In this document: positions 7,674-14,939 of the stretch, in pieces
How the letters are laid out: the number at the start of each line of letters is the position of its first letter
Position numbering within the stretch: position 1 is the first letter of the stretch
NCBI GenBank assembly: GCA_045655705.1
Contig: JAZOPU010000066.1
Coordinates: 1-15,649 of the forward strand
Length of the DNA stretch: 15,649 bases
Origin: Scatosoma sp045655705
GTDB taxonomy: Bacteria; Bacillota; Clostridia; Christensenellales; Borkfalkiaceae
Direction: 5' to 3'
Position numbers and translations under genes: made by a program
The notes under the pieces: generated by a model
Database searches by the model: none
What the model was told of the DNA's origin: nothing
What the model saw: only the letters and a program-made list of their open reading frames with translations

Positions 7674-8921
7674 TTATCTTTCTATCTTATGAATAAAAAT
7701 CCCGCTTCTGAGCTTTGGCTCGAACCACGTGGATTTCGGGGGCATAATCTCGCCCGCGTTCGCCACCGCGATAAGCTCTTGCATAGACGTTGGATACATC
7801 GCAATCGCCGCTTGCATATCTTCTTTGCAACGCTTTTCTAAATATTCCAATCCGCGGATACCGCCGACAAAATCAATGCGCTTATCCGTTCTGGGATCTT
7901 CTATTCCTAAAATAGGCGCAAGGAATTTCTTTTGTAAAATCGCGCAGTCCAATCTTTCAGACGCTTTCTTATCGTGTAATAACCGATCGTGGAAACGCAC
8001 TTCATACCATTTGCCACCCACAAACAGCCCCACCGTGTGCACCGCTTGCGGACGGAATGCGTTCTCGCCTTTGTATTCGCGCACGCTTCCCAAGTTTTCT
8101 TCCACGGCTTTCAAAAATTCTTCTTCCGTTCTTCCGCCCAAATCAGCAAGCAAACGGTTATAATCCATAATTTTCAGTTGTTTTGCAGGGAACACGACGG
8201 ATAAAAAGAAATTGAATTCTTCTTCGCCCGTATACGCTTTTCTTTCTTCTCGGCGTTTTTGTCCCGCTTTGACTGCCGACGCGGCGCGGTGATGCCCGTC
8301 CGCGATATATAAGCTGTCTAAATTTTCAAACACCTTTTCAATTTCTTTGTTCGTTTTTTCACAGCAACAAGCCCACACGGTATGGCGAACGTTATCGTCC
8401 GCAACGAAATCGTATAACGGCTGGTTTTGCGTTTGGCTTTCTATGATTTTATCCAGCGTTTCGCTGTTCTCATACGCCAAAAAGATAGGTCCTGTTTGCG
8501 CCGAACAGGTGTCTACGTGGCGGATACGGTCAAGTTCCTTATCCGCACGCGTAAGCTCGTGTTTTTTAATACGGTTTTGCAAATAATCGTCGATCGACGC
8601 ACAACCGACGATTCCCGTTTGCGCCCTGCCGTCCATAACCTGACGGTAGAAATAAAATTTCTTTTGCGTATCCTGCAAATACACGCCCTGCTTTTCAAAG
8701 CTTTCCAAATTTTCTTTGGCTTTTGCATATACTTTATTATCGTATAAATCCACGCTCTTATCAAGGTCGATTTCCGCTTTATCGATATGCAAAAAGGAAT
8801 AGGGTTTCCCCTGCACTTCTTCTCTCGCTTCGTCGCTGGACATAACGTCGTAGGGAAGTGCCGCGCACTCCTTGACGTATTCGTTTTTAGGGCGCAAAGC
8901 CGCAAACGGTTTTACTTGCAT
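7674..8921 (-). CDS. DUF1015 family protein, possible serine-metabolism enzyme
   Basis: A soluble protein of 415 residues with the marks of the uncharacterised DUF1015 family: KPFAALRP at the start, LPYDVMS (22-28), a charged block IKKHELTRADKELDRIRH (118-135), YIADGHHRAASA (205-216), RTDKRIDFVGG (344-354) and the C-terminal MPPKSTWFEPK (393-403) followed by SGIFIHKI. No signal peptide or membrane segment is seen. The DGHHR motif resembles the G-x-H/E/R-R motif of ParB/sulfiredoxin-fold proteins, which include the free serine kinase SerK; that is an analogy by eye. It lies between serA (11 bases) and hisZ (22 bases), and the operon has no serB, so a role in phosphoserine or serine conversion is plausible but unproven. 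AAGGAG lies seven bases before the ATG. Confidence 0.88.
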   Translation of the reverse strand: MQVKPFAALRPKNEYVKECAALPYDVMSSDEAREEVQGKPYSFLHIDKAEIDLDKSVDLYDNKVYAKAKENLESFEKQGVYLQDTQKKFYFYRQVMDGRAQTGIVGCASIDDYLQNRIKKHELTRADKELDRIRHVDTCSAQTGPIFLAYENSETLDKIIESQTQNQPLYDFVADDNVRHTVWACCCEKTNKEIEKVFENLDSLYIADGHHRAASAVKAGQKRREERKAYTGEEEFNFFLSVVFPAKQLKIMDYNRLLADLGGRTEEEFLKAVEENLGSVREYKGENAFRPQAVHTVGLFVGGKWYEVRFHDRLLHDKKASERLDCAILQKKFLAPILGIEDPRTDKRIDFVGGIRGLEYLEKRCKEDMQAAIAMYPTSMQELIAVANAGEIMPPKSTWFEPKLRSGIFIHKIER

Positions 8922-8932
8922 TTTCCTGCTCC

Positions 8933-10093
8933 TTAGTGAAATTCACGAACGCCGAACACACCGCTAATCGCTTTGAGTGCCACAACCACGTTTTCGTCCG
9001 CTTTCGCGTTCGTTTCTACGATCGTATACGCCACGTCGCCGCGCGAGCCGTTGGCGAAGTTTTCGATATTGATATGTTGCGCGGAGAAGGTAGAAGTGAT
9101 TTGCGCAAGCATATTGGGTACGTTTTCGTGCATAATGCAAACACGGGGGTGTTCGGAACGAGGTACGCTTACCGCAGGGAAATTCACACTGTTGCGAATG
9201 TTACCGCAGGATAAGAACTCGTCGAGCTGCTGCGCCGCCATAACCGCGCAGTGGTCTTCCGATTCCACCGTGGACGCACCAAGGTGCGGGATTGCGATAA
9301 TACCGTCCACGCCCACCGTTTCTTCGGTGGGGAAGTCGGTCGCGTACACCGCCACTTTCTTCGCTTGCAACGCCTTTTTGATATCCGACGCATTGACAAG
9401 ATCCGCTCTGGACATATTCAAAATACGCACGCCGTCTTTCATTTGCGCAATCGAGCTTTCGCAAATCATATTCTTCGTTTGGGGGGTTGCGGGCACGTGG
9501 AGCGTGATATAATCACAGCTTCTAAAAATTTCCGCATAATCCGCCGCCTGACGCACGGAAGGCGCTAAGCTCCAAGCCGCTTTCGCGGTGATATAAGGGT
9601 CGTAACCCATAACGTTCATACCAAGGGAAATTGCCGCGTTTGCAACCATACCGCCGATTGCGCCAAGCCCGATAACGCCCAAGGTTTTGCCTGCAAGCTC
9701 GTGTCCTACGAACGCCGATTTACCCGCTTCCACTGCTTTTGCAATACCTTCTTGCCCAGCAAGCGTTTTCACCCAAGAAATACCGCCTACGATATCGCGC
9801 GAAGCCAAAATGAGCGTGGCAAGCACCAATTCTTTCACGGCGTTTGCGTTTGCGCCGGGGGTGTTGAACACCACGATACCCTCTTTCGTGCATTTATCCA
9901 CGGGAATGTTGTTTACGCCCGCACCGCAACGCGCGATTGCGCGCAAATTAGGAGCAAATTCCATATCGTGAAGTGCCGCGCTACGCACCATGATTGCGTC
10001 TTCGTTGACAAGGTCCGCGCCCACTTCGTATCTGCCGACAAGGATATCCGTCCCCACCGCAGCAATTTTATTCATCAATTTAACTTTTAACAT
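8933..10093 (-). CDS. serA: D-3-phosphoglycerate dehydrogenase with C-terminal ACT domain
   Basis: SerA oxidises 3-phosphoglycerate to 3-phosphohydroxypyruvate, the entry to serine synthesis. The substrate loop ARCGAGVNNIP (54-64), the NAD-binding GVIGLGAIGGMVA (139-151), R229 in LNMSRADLV, an acidic residue near 257 and H270 in IPHLGAST make up the active site. An ACT domain occupies about 317-386. H322 and N324 in MHENVP and N342 in INIENF match the known serine-binding residues of E. coli SerA, so serine feedback inhibition is likely kept. An AGGTGG site precedes the ATG at 10091-10093, but a promoter -10 box lies only 12 bases upstream. The in-frame ATG at 10073-10075 is an alternative start. 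Confidence 0.95.
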   Translation of the reverse strand: MLKVKLMNKIAAVGTDILVGRYEVGADLVNEDAIMVRSAALHDMEFAPNLRAIARCGAGVNNIPVDKCTKEGIVVFNTPGANANAVKELVLATLILASRDIVGGISWVKTLAGQEGIAKAVEAGKSAFVGHELAGKTLGVIGLGAIGGMVANAAISLGMNVMGYDPYITAKAAWSLAPSVRQAADYAEIFRSCDYITLHVPATPQTKNMICESSIAQMKDGVRILNMSRADLVNASDIKKALQAKKVAVYATDFPTEETVGVDGIIAIPHLGASTVESEDHCAVMAAQQLDEFLSCGNIRNSVNFPAVSVPRSEHPRVCIMHENVPNMLAQITSTFSAQHINIENFANGSRGDVAYTIVETNAKADENVVVALKAISGVFGVREFH

Positions 10094-10105
10094 AATACCA
10101 CCTGC

Positions 10106-10132
10106 ATTATACTATAATTTTTTTTGTGTCAA
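10106..10132 (-). promoter_or_regulatory. Consensus promoter between serC and serA
   Basis: On the minus strand TTGACA (10127-10132) and TATAAT (10106-10111) are both perfect hexamers. They are separated by 15 bases, two short of the optimum, mostly A/T with a run of eight A. Transcription would start near 10098-10100, within or just after the AGGTGG site (10098-10103) of the first serA start. It would let serA-DUF1015-his be expressed apart from serC. Confidence 0.65.
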
Positions 10133-10148
10133 TATCCCACTGCCATTT

Positions 10149-11237
10149 TTACGCTTTGGGATTGTTTTTAGCAAATTCTTTCATAAACGCCACGAGCTTT
10201 TCCACGCCTTCATAGGGCATAGCGTTATAGATAGAAGCGCGCATACCGCCCACCGAGCGGTGACCTTTCAAGTTCTTCAAGCCCGCCGCGGAAGCTTCGC
10301 TTGCAAATTTCTTATCAAGCTCCGCATCTCCCGTCACGAACGTTACGTTCATCATGGAACGGCTTTCCTTTTCCACGGGCGCGATATAATAATCCTGAGA
10401 ATCAAGATAATCGTATAAAAGCTTTGCTTTCTTTTCGTTGCGCGCTTTCATTGCTTCCAGCCCGCCGATAGAGAGAATCCATTCATACACGAGCTTTGCA
10501 ATATAAATGCAATAGCAAGGGGGCGTGTTATACATAGAGTCGTTGTCCGCCATAAGCTTATAATCGAACATTGCAGGCGCGTCTTCTCTCGCTTTGCCGA
10601 TCAAATCTTCTCTAACGATAACGATCGTAAGCCCTGCGGGCGCCATATTCTTTTGCGCACCGGCATAGATAAGCCCGAATTTGCTAACGTCCACAGGTTC
10701 GCTGATAATGCACGAGGACATATCCGCAACCAAAGGAATATCGCCCGTGTCAGGGATATACGGGAATTTCGTGCCGTAGATAGTGTTATTGAAACAAATG
10801 TGCACGTAATCCGCGTCCGCTCTGAAATCGCTTCTTTGCGTTTTGGGTACGAAGGTAAAGTTCGCGTCTTTGCTGGAAGCAACTGCTTTCACGTCACCGT
10901 ATTTTTGCGCTTCTTTATACGCTTTCGTGGAAAATTGTCCCGAAAGAATATAATCGGCTTTTTTGCTACCCGTGAGCAAATTATAGGGCACAGCCGCAAA
11001 TTGCGTACTCGCGCCGCCTTGCAAAAACAACACTTTGTAGTTGTCGGGAATGTTCATAAGCTGACGCAAGAGCTTTTCCGCGTCCGCGATGATTTCTTCA
11101 TACACGGGCGAGCGGTGGCTCATTTCCATCACCGACATACCGCTGTCTTGATAACACAACATTTCGCTTGCCGCGCGTTTCAAGACTTCTTCGGGCAACA
11201 TCGAAGGCCCTGCCGAAAAATTGTACACTCTTTCCAT
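10149..11237 (-). CDS. serC: Phosphoserine aminotransferase
   Basis: SerC converts 3-phosphohydroxypyruvate and glutamate to O-phospho-L-serine, using PLP. It is identified by VYNFSAGPSMLPEEVL (4-19), SHRSPVYEEI (40-49), FLQGGASTQF (71-80), the PLP lysine K196 in YAGAQKNMAPAGLT and GHRSVGGMRASIYNAMP (325-341). The length of 362 residues is typical. SerC can also serve in pyridoxal phosphate synthesis in some bacteria, but adjacency to serA points to serine. AAAGGAGAG precedes the ATG. It is the first gene of the serine-histidine unit, with its own promoter and a leader of about 60 bases. The gap to serA is 55 bases and holds no terminator. Confidence 0.97.
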   Translation of the reverse strand: MERVYNFSAGPSMLPEEVLKRAASEMLCYQDSGMSVMEMSHRSPVYEEIIADAEKLLRQLMNIPDNYKVLFLQGGASTQFAAVPYNLLTGSKKADYILSGQFSTKAYKEAQKYGDVKAVASSKDANFTFVPKTQRSDFRADADYVHICFNNTIYGTKFPYIPDTGDIPLVADMSSCIISEPVDVSKFGLIYAGAQKNMAPAGLTIVIVREDLIGKAREDAPAMFDYKLMADNDSMYNTPPCYCIYIAKLVYEWILSIGGLEAMKARNEKKAKLLYDYLDSQDYYIAPVEKESRSMMNVTFVTGDAELDKKFASEASAAGLKNLKGHRSVGGMRASIYNAMPYEGVEKLVAFMKEFAKNNPKA

Positions 11238-11248
11238 AATGCTCTCCT

Positions 11249-11283
11249 TTGAACGGAAAAACCGAATAACTTCTTTCGTTCAA
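11249..11283 (-). promoter_or_regulatory. Hairpin in the serC leader next to the ribosome binding site
   Basis: The arms TTGAACG (11277-11283) and CGTTCAA (11249-11255) form a perfect 7-base-pair inverted repeat on the transcript, with a 21-base loop holding a smaller CGG/CCG repeat. The 3' arm touches the first bases of the serC AAAGGAGAG site (11242-11250). It could influence translation of serC, but the long loop makes it only moderately stable. Confidence 0.4.
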
Positions 11284-11304
11284 TCAAAAATATTAATCAT
11301 ATCC

Positions 11305-11333
11305 ATTTTATCACAAACCCCTTGTAAAGGCAA
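11305..11333 (-). promoter_or_regulatory. Promoter of serC and the serine-histidine operon, with inverted repeat
   Basis: On the minus strand the -10 box TAAAAT (11305-11310) is preceded by TGA, an extended -10 element. A weaker -35 TTGCCT (11328-11333) lies 17 bases upstream. The inverted repeat CCTTG-6-CAAGG (11320-11335) covers the -35 box and could be an operator. Transcription would start near 11298. It is the only promoter candidate seen upstream of serC in this gap. No T-box, riboswitch or leader peptide was recognised. Confidence 0.65.
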
Positions 11334-11406
11334 GGATTTTCAAGGAAAAAATTCATTCCTATTGATAAAAATTCTCTTGTTTTGAAAGGGATTGCGCGTT
11401 TATAAC

Positions 11407-11438
11407 AAAAAAAGGGCGAAATTATCATTTTTCGCCCC
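11407..11438 (-). terminator. Intrinsic terminator after the UPF0597 gene
   Basis: On the minus strand an 8-base-pair stem, GGGCGAAA (11430-11437) with TTTCGCCC (11414-11421), has an 8-base loop and is followed by seven T residues (11407-11413). It lies 12 bases after the stop codon of the UPF0597 gene and separates the transporter-coaX-hom group from the serine-histidine operon. The 74 bases from here to the serC -35 box hold nothing else I can recognise. Confidence 0.93.
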
Positions 11439-11449
11439 TTTATCTTTCT

Positions 11450-12721
11450 TTAATTATTTTCCATCATAATCTTGATAATCTCTTTGTCCGTTTCCTTCAT
11501 ACCGTCGCTTGCGAGCCGAGAAACGCTCTTAATGGTGTTTTCCACGCCCTTTTTGACTATCCCGTCGCCCGCAAAAAACTGGTTGCCGTTATAATACATT
11601 TGCAAACCCAAAAGCCCGCTCTCCACCGCCGTAGCGATTTTTGCCGCACAGCTGGCTTTTGCCCCGTCGCAAATAATTCCCGAATCAATCGCAAGCGCAT
11701 TGACGAGCGTGTGCGCGAGTTCTTTTTTCGTACCACCGAGCAAATACGCCACCCCGCAAGCCGCACCCGCACCCGCGGAAACCACCCCGCAATAAGCGGA
11801 AAGCGTGCCGATTCCCTCCTTTAAATGCACAGTAACGAGATTGGAAACGCAAAGCGCGCGATACAATTTGTCTTTTGGCAGCTGCAAGCCCCTTGCATAC
11901 ACAATCACGGGCACGGACGCGGTGATGCCTTGGTTACCGCTCCCCGAATTGATGATAACGGGCAACTCGCAACCGTTCATACGCGCGTCGCTCGCCGCCG
12001 CCGCATACGCCTTTGCGGTAATTTTGATGTCCGGCTGATACGAACGCATGAGCACCTTACCCACGTTCGCGCCGTAGTCGTTTTTCAAGCCCTCTTCGGC
12101 TATTGCCATATTATACGCAATTTGCCTTTCGAGTATTTCTTGCACCTGCGCCGTATCGACGGTTTGCGCAAACTCATAGATATTCTCCACGGTGAGCGCG
12201 CTCCTGTCCGTCTTTTTAGAAGTATCCGCAAGCGGTTTTTCAAAAAGCGTCTTATTATTCTTTTTCACGCAAACGATATTCGTGTGCGTATCTGCAATAC
12301 GCACGAAAACTTCGCTTGTTTTTGATTGTAGCGTTACGGCGATATCGAACGTACGCGCGTTCTCGGGCGTTACGATCTCCACCGCAAACGTTTCTTGCAC
12401 GCGTTTAATTTCTTCGATCTCTTCCGCCGTTACGCTTGAAAGCACTTCCAGCTGTGCGTCCGCATTCCCTGCAACAAGCCCCGCGATAAACGCCGAACGG
12501 ATACCGCGCAACCCGCCCGTATGCGGTACGGTAACGCTTTTCGCGTTCTTAACGATATTTCCGCTCACTTCCAATTTCGCGCGAACGGGTTTATCGCCCA
12601 GCGTTTTCCGTGCTTTGGCGGCGGCGTAGGCAATGGATATAGGCTCGGTGCAACCCATAGCAGGCACGAGCTCTTCTTGTAAAATCGCAACAAATTGCGC
12701 GCACAGTTCTTGTGTGATCAT
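11450..12721 (-). CDS. UPF0597 / L-cysteine desulfidase-like iron-sulfur enzyme (serine dehydratase alpha-like)
   Basis: The protein belongs to the UPF0597 family (E. coli YhaM/CyuA, archaeal CdsB). Characterised members use a [4Fe-4S] cluster to degrade L-cysteine to pyruvate, ammonia and sulfide, and are distantly related to iron-sulfur serine dehydratases. Family marks are VPAMGCTEPISIAYAAA (19-35), VPHTGGLRGI (65-74), INSGSGNQGIT (257-267) and AYCGVVSAGAGAACG (309-323). C24 plus C311, C351 and C358 have the spacing expected of the cluster cysteines. The ATG at 12719-12721 has AAAGGA five bases upstream (12727-12732); a TTG seven codons earlier would place that site inside the coding region. 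The product has 423 residues. It follows hom by 53 bases and ends at a terminator. Cysteine versus serine as substrate cannot be settled by eye. Confidence 0.9.
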   Translation of the reverse strand: MITQELCAQFVAILQEELVPAMGCTEPISIAYAAAKARKTLGDKPVRAKLEVSGNIVKNAKSVTVPHTGGLRGIRSAFIAGLVAGNADAQLEVLSSVTAEEIEEIKRVQETFAVEIVTPENARTFDIAVTLQSKTSEVFVRIADTHTNIVCVKKNNKTLFEKPLADTSKKTDRSALTVENIYEFAQTVDTAQVQEILERQIAYNMAIAEEGLKNDYGANVGKVLMRSYQPDIKITAKAYAAAASDARMNGCELPVIINSGSGNQGITASVPVIVYARGLQLPKDKLYRALCVSNLVTVHLKEGIGTLSAYCGVVSAGAGAACGVAYLLGGTKKELAHTLVNALAIDSGIICDGAKASCAAKIATAVESGLLGLQMYYNGNQFFAGDGIVKKGVENTIKSVSRLASDGMKETDKEIIKIMMENN

Positions 12722-12740
12722 ATTTTTCCTTTGTAAACGC

Positions 12741-12765
12741 AAAGAAAGGCATTTCGCCTTTCTTT
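12741..12765 (-). other. Perfect 10-base-pair hairpin between hom and the UPF0597 gene
   Basis: AAAGAAAGGC (12756-12765 on the transcript) and GCCTTTCTTT (12741-12750) form an uninterrupted stem with a 5-base loop, starting nine bases after the hom stop codon. It is followed by GCGTTTAC rather than a T run, so on the minus strand it is a poor terminator. It may be a leaky terminator or an mRNA-stability element controlling read-through into the UPF0597 gene, whose AAAGGA site begins nine bases further on. Confidence 0.7.
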
Positions 12766-12774
12766 CGTCGTTTT

Positions 12775-14061
12775 TTATTGTTCTACGCGAATGACGGCTT
12801 CCACTTGTCCAAGCCCCGACGCGTTGATTTTCGCCACGGCGTTTTTCACGCTGTTTTCTTTGGTTTTGTGCGTGATAATGATAAGCGGAACGCGGTTATC
12901 CGTCTTTTCTTCGCCCTTTTGCGAAATTTCCACGATAGAAATGCCGTATTTTGCGCAAATGCCCGAAATCTTTGCAAGCACGCCCGCTTCGTCGTCTACG
13001 AGCAATCGCAAATAATACGCACTGGAAAAATCGGAAACGAATTTCGTTTTCGGGTCAGCCGTCGCGTTATTCTTAAAGGTGGAATACTTAATCTCCGAAT
13101 GTGTTGCCGCGTAGATCACGTCGGACACGACCGCGCTTGCCGTAGGCAACGCGCCCGCACCGCGGCCGTACAGCATAATATCATCCACGGCGTCCCCCGT
13201 CAAATACACCGCGTTGAACGAATCGTTCACGCTCGCCAAGGGGTGCGCTTTGGGGATAAAGGTGGGATGCACGCGTACTTCCACGCCTGCATCACCGTTC
13301 TTGCCAATCGCAAGCAGTTTGAGCGTGTAGCCAAGCTCTTTGCCATAGGCAATATCTTTCGTGGAAATATTAGAAATGCCTTCGCGGAAAATCTTCGTAT
13401 ACGGCACTTTCGTATGGAACGCCATAGACGAGAGAATGGAAAGCTTATACATAGAGTCAAACCCGTCCACGTCCGCCGTGGGGTTGGCTTCGGCATAGCC
13501 GAGCTTTTGCGCTTCTTTGAGCACTTCCGCATAATCCGCGCCTTCATAGGTCATTTTCGTCAAAATGTAGTTGGTCGTACCGTTGACAATACCCATCATG
13601 CTCGTAATTTTATTCGCTTGTACGCCGTCGAGAAGCGTGCGGATAATGGGCACCCCGCCTACACAGCTTGCCTCGTAGAAAAGTCCGCAATGATTGCGCT
13701 TGGCAATCTTTTCCAGCTCGTGCGAATATTTACAAATCATTTCCTTGTTGGAAGTTACCACCGTCTTGCCTTCGCGAAGTGCCGCCGTCACGAAATCTTT
13801 CGCAACGCCGATCCCGCCGATCGTTTCAATCACGATATCCACGTTGGGATTGGCAATCACTTCTTCGATACTTTTCGCCACGCACTCGTCGGGCACACCC
13901 AACTGTTTAATTCTATCCACGGCGCGATCGAGCACTGCTTCCACCGTGATATCTACTTTTTGCGTTTGCAAATAGAAATCGTGATGCTCGGTGAGCGTTT
14001 GATACGTACCGCCGCCCACGACGCCTACGCCTAAAATTGCCACGCCTACTTTCCTAACCAT
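12775..14061 (-). CDS. hom: Homoserine dehydrogenase with ACT domain
   Basis: Hom reduces aspartate semialdehyde to homoserine, the branch point to threonine and methionine. The NAD(P) loop GVGVVGGGT (11-19), TSNKEM with K106, GIVNGTTNYILTKM (157-170) and the catalytic block ending DVDGFDSMYKLSIL are visible. E191, D202 and K206 match the catalytic residues known in yeast HSD. A C-terminal ACT domain (about 348-428) suggests threonine feedback. The start at 14059-14061 has a perfect AAGGAG (14068-14073) six bases away and gives 428 residues. A longer in-frame start at 14100 would swallow that site. Neither thrB nor thrC is in the window. It lies 102 bases after coaX. Confidence 0.97.
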   Translation of the reverse strand: MVRKVGVAILGVGVVGGGTYQTLTEHHDFYLQTQKVDITVEAVLDRAVDRIKQLGVPDECVAKSIEEVIANPNVDIVIETIGGIGVAKDFVTAALREGKTVVTSNKEMICKYSHELEKIAKRNHCGLFYEASCVGGVPIIRTLLDGVQANKITSMMGIVNGTTNYILTKMTYEGADYAEVLKEAQKLGYAEANPTADVDGFDSMYKLSILSSMAFHTKVPYTKIFREGISNISTKDIAYGKELGYTLKLLAIGKNGDAGVEVRVHPTFIPKAHPLASVNDSFNAVYLTGDAVDDIMLYGRGAGALPTASAVVSDVIYAATHSEIKYSTFKNNATADPKTKFVSDFSSAYYLRLLVDDEAGVLAKISGICAKYGISIVEISQKGEEKTDNRVPLIIITHKTKENSVKNAVAKINASGLGQVEAVIRVEQ

Positions 14062-14127
14062 ACCATACTCCTTATGCGTATATTTCTTCATTCCTGCCAT
14101 TTCCTTTTTCTTTGGTATTTCATCATT

Positions 14128-14149
14128 GGTACGCCGTTCAACGCATACC
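14128..14149 (-). other. Intercistronic hairpin between coaX and hom
   Basis: GGTATGC (14143-14149) pairs with GCGTACC (14128-14134), seven pairs including one G-T wobble, around an 8-base loop. No T run follows, so it is not a standard terminator. I found no convincing promoter between coaX and hom, so the two genes are probably cotranscribed through it. Confidence 0.45.
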
Positions 14150-14163
14150 TGCTCCCCTATTTT

Positions 14164-14937
14164 TTATGCATTGAGATCGTAGAGATACTTCAAACCTTTG
14201 AGCGTAAGCAATTTATCCACCACGTCAATACAACTAATTTCCTTGGATATGACGTTTGAAAAACCGCCCGTTGCCACCGTTTTCACGTCGGTAGTTTTGA
14301 GTTCTTTCTTGATCCGCTTTACGATATATTCCACAAGCCCCGCAAACCCGAACACGATACCCGCTTGCATATTCGTAACGGTGTTTTTGGCAATAATGCT
14401 ATCGGGCGCTTCAATCTCCACGCGCGGAAGTTTTGCCGTACCGTTGACGAGCGAATCGAGCGAGCCTTTAATCCCGGGTGCGATAACGCCGCCGATAAAT
14501 TCGTTGTTTGCGTTGATAATATTAAAGGTGGTTGCCGTGCCGAAATCCACAACGATCATCGGCTTGTTTTCTCCGTAGCTCACGATTGCCGAAACGCAGT
14601 TTACAATTCTGTCCGCGCCCACTTCCCGCGAATCTTCACAGCGGATATTCAGCCCCGATTTAAGTCCCGGCGCAACGTGCTTGGGTTTCATTTCAAAATA
14701 CACTTCGCACATTTTATCAATCGTGTAATCGAGCGAGGGCACGACGGACGACACAATCCCGCCCGTGATATCCTTTGCCTTGATACCCTTTATATCCAAC
14801 ATACCGATAATTTGCTCGCCGTATTCGTCAGACGTGCGTTTGAAATCGGTAGACACACGGAAAGATACTTTGAGTATATCCTGATCGTAAATCGCGTATT
14901 TAATATTCGTATTGCCTATGTCTATACAAATAATCAT
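14164..14937 (-). CDS. coaX: Type III pantothenate kinase
   Basis: CoaX phosphorylates pantothenate, the first step of coenzyme A synthesis. The type III form belongs to the ASKHA fold, unlike CoaA. Its marks are IDIGNTNIKYAIYD (5-18), EVGADRIVN (105-113) with D109 as the likely catalytic base, VVDFGTATTFNI (129-140), GGVIAPGI (149-156) and VATGGFS (221-227). A length of 257 residues is normal. Known members are not inhibited by CoA and need a monovalent cation. It starts two bases after the transporter stop; AAAGAGG inside the end of the transporter gene serves as ribosome binding site, about 11 bases from the ATG. The tight pairing suggests uptake and phosphorylation of pantothenate are coupled. 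Confidence 0.96.
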   Translation of the reverse strand: MIICIDIGNTNIKYAIYDQDILKVSFRVSTDFKRTSDEYGEQIIGMLDIKGIKAKDITGGIVSSVVPSLDYTIDKMCEVYFEMKPKHVAPGLKSGLNIRCEDSREVGADRIVNCVSAIVSYGENKPMIVVDFGTATTFNIINANNEFIGGVIAPGIKGSLDSLVNGTAKLPRVEIEAPDSIIAKNTVTNMQAGIVFGFAGLVEYIVKRIKKELKTTDVKTVATGGFSNVISKEISCIDVVDKLLTLKGLKYLYDLNA

Positions 14938-14939
14938 AT

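Noticed and set aside
11238..11449. T-box, riboswitch or attenuator leader for serC
   Set aside because: The leader is only about 60 bases from the predicted start, with no T-box sequence, no terminator/antiterminator pair and no leader peptide with Ser or His codons.
12722..12742. TTG start seven codons upstream for the UPF0597 gene
   Set aside because: It would include the AAAGGA site that serves the ATG at 12719-12721, and the family normally begins near that ATG.
12778..14034. Open frame of 418 codons on the plus strand opposite hom
   Set aside because: It is an antisense shadow: rich in His, Arg and Phe without family motifs, and it covers hom, whose catalytic residues are all intact.
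14062..14100. Longer hom start at 14100
   Set aside because: It would put the AAGGAG site (14068-14073) inside the coding region and add 13 residues before the conserved NAD-binding start.
14062..14163. Promoter for hom in the coaX-hom gap
   Set aside because: TTGAAC is present, but the bases 17-18 positions downstream match the -10 consensus poorly, so I do not call it.
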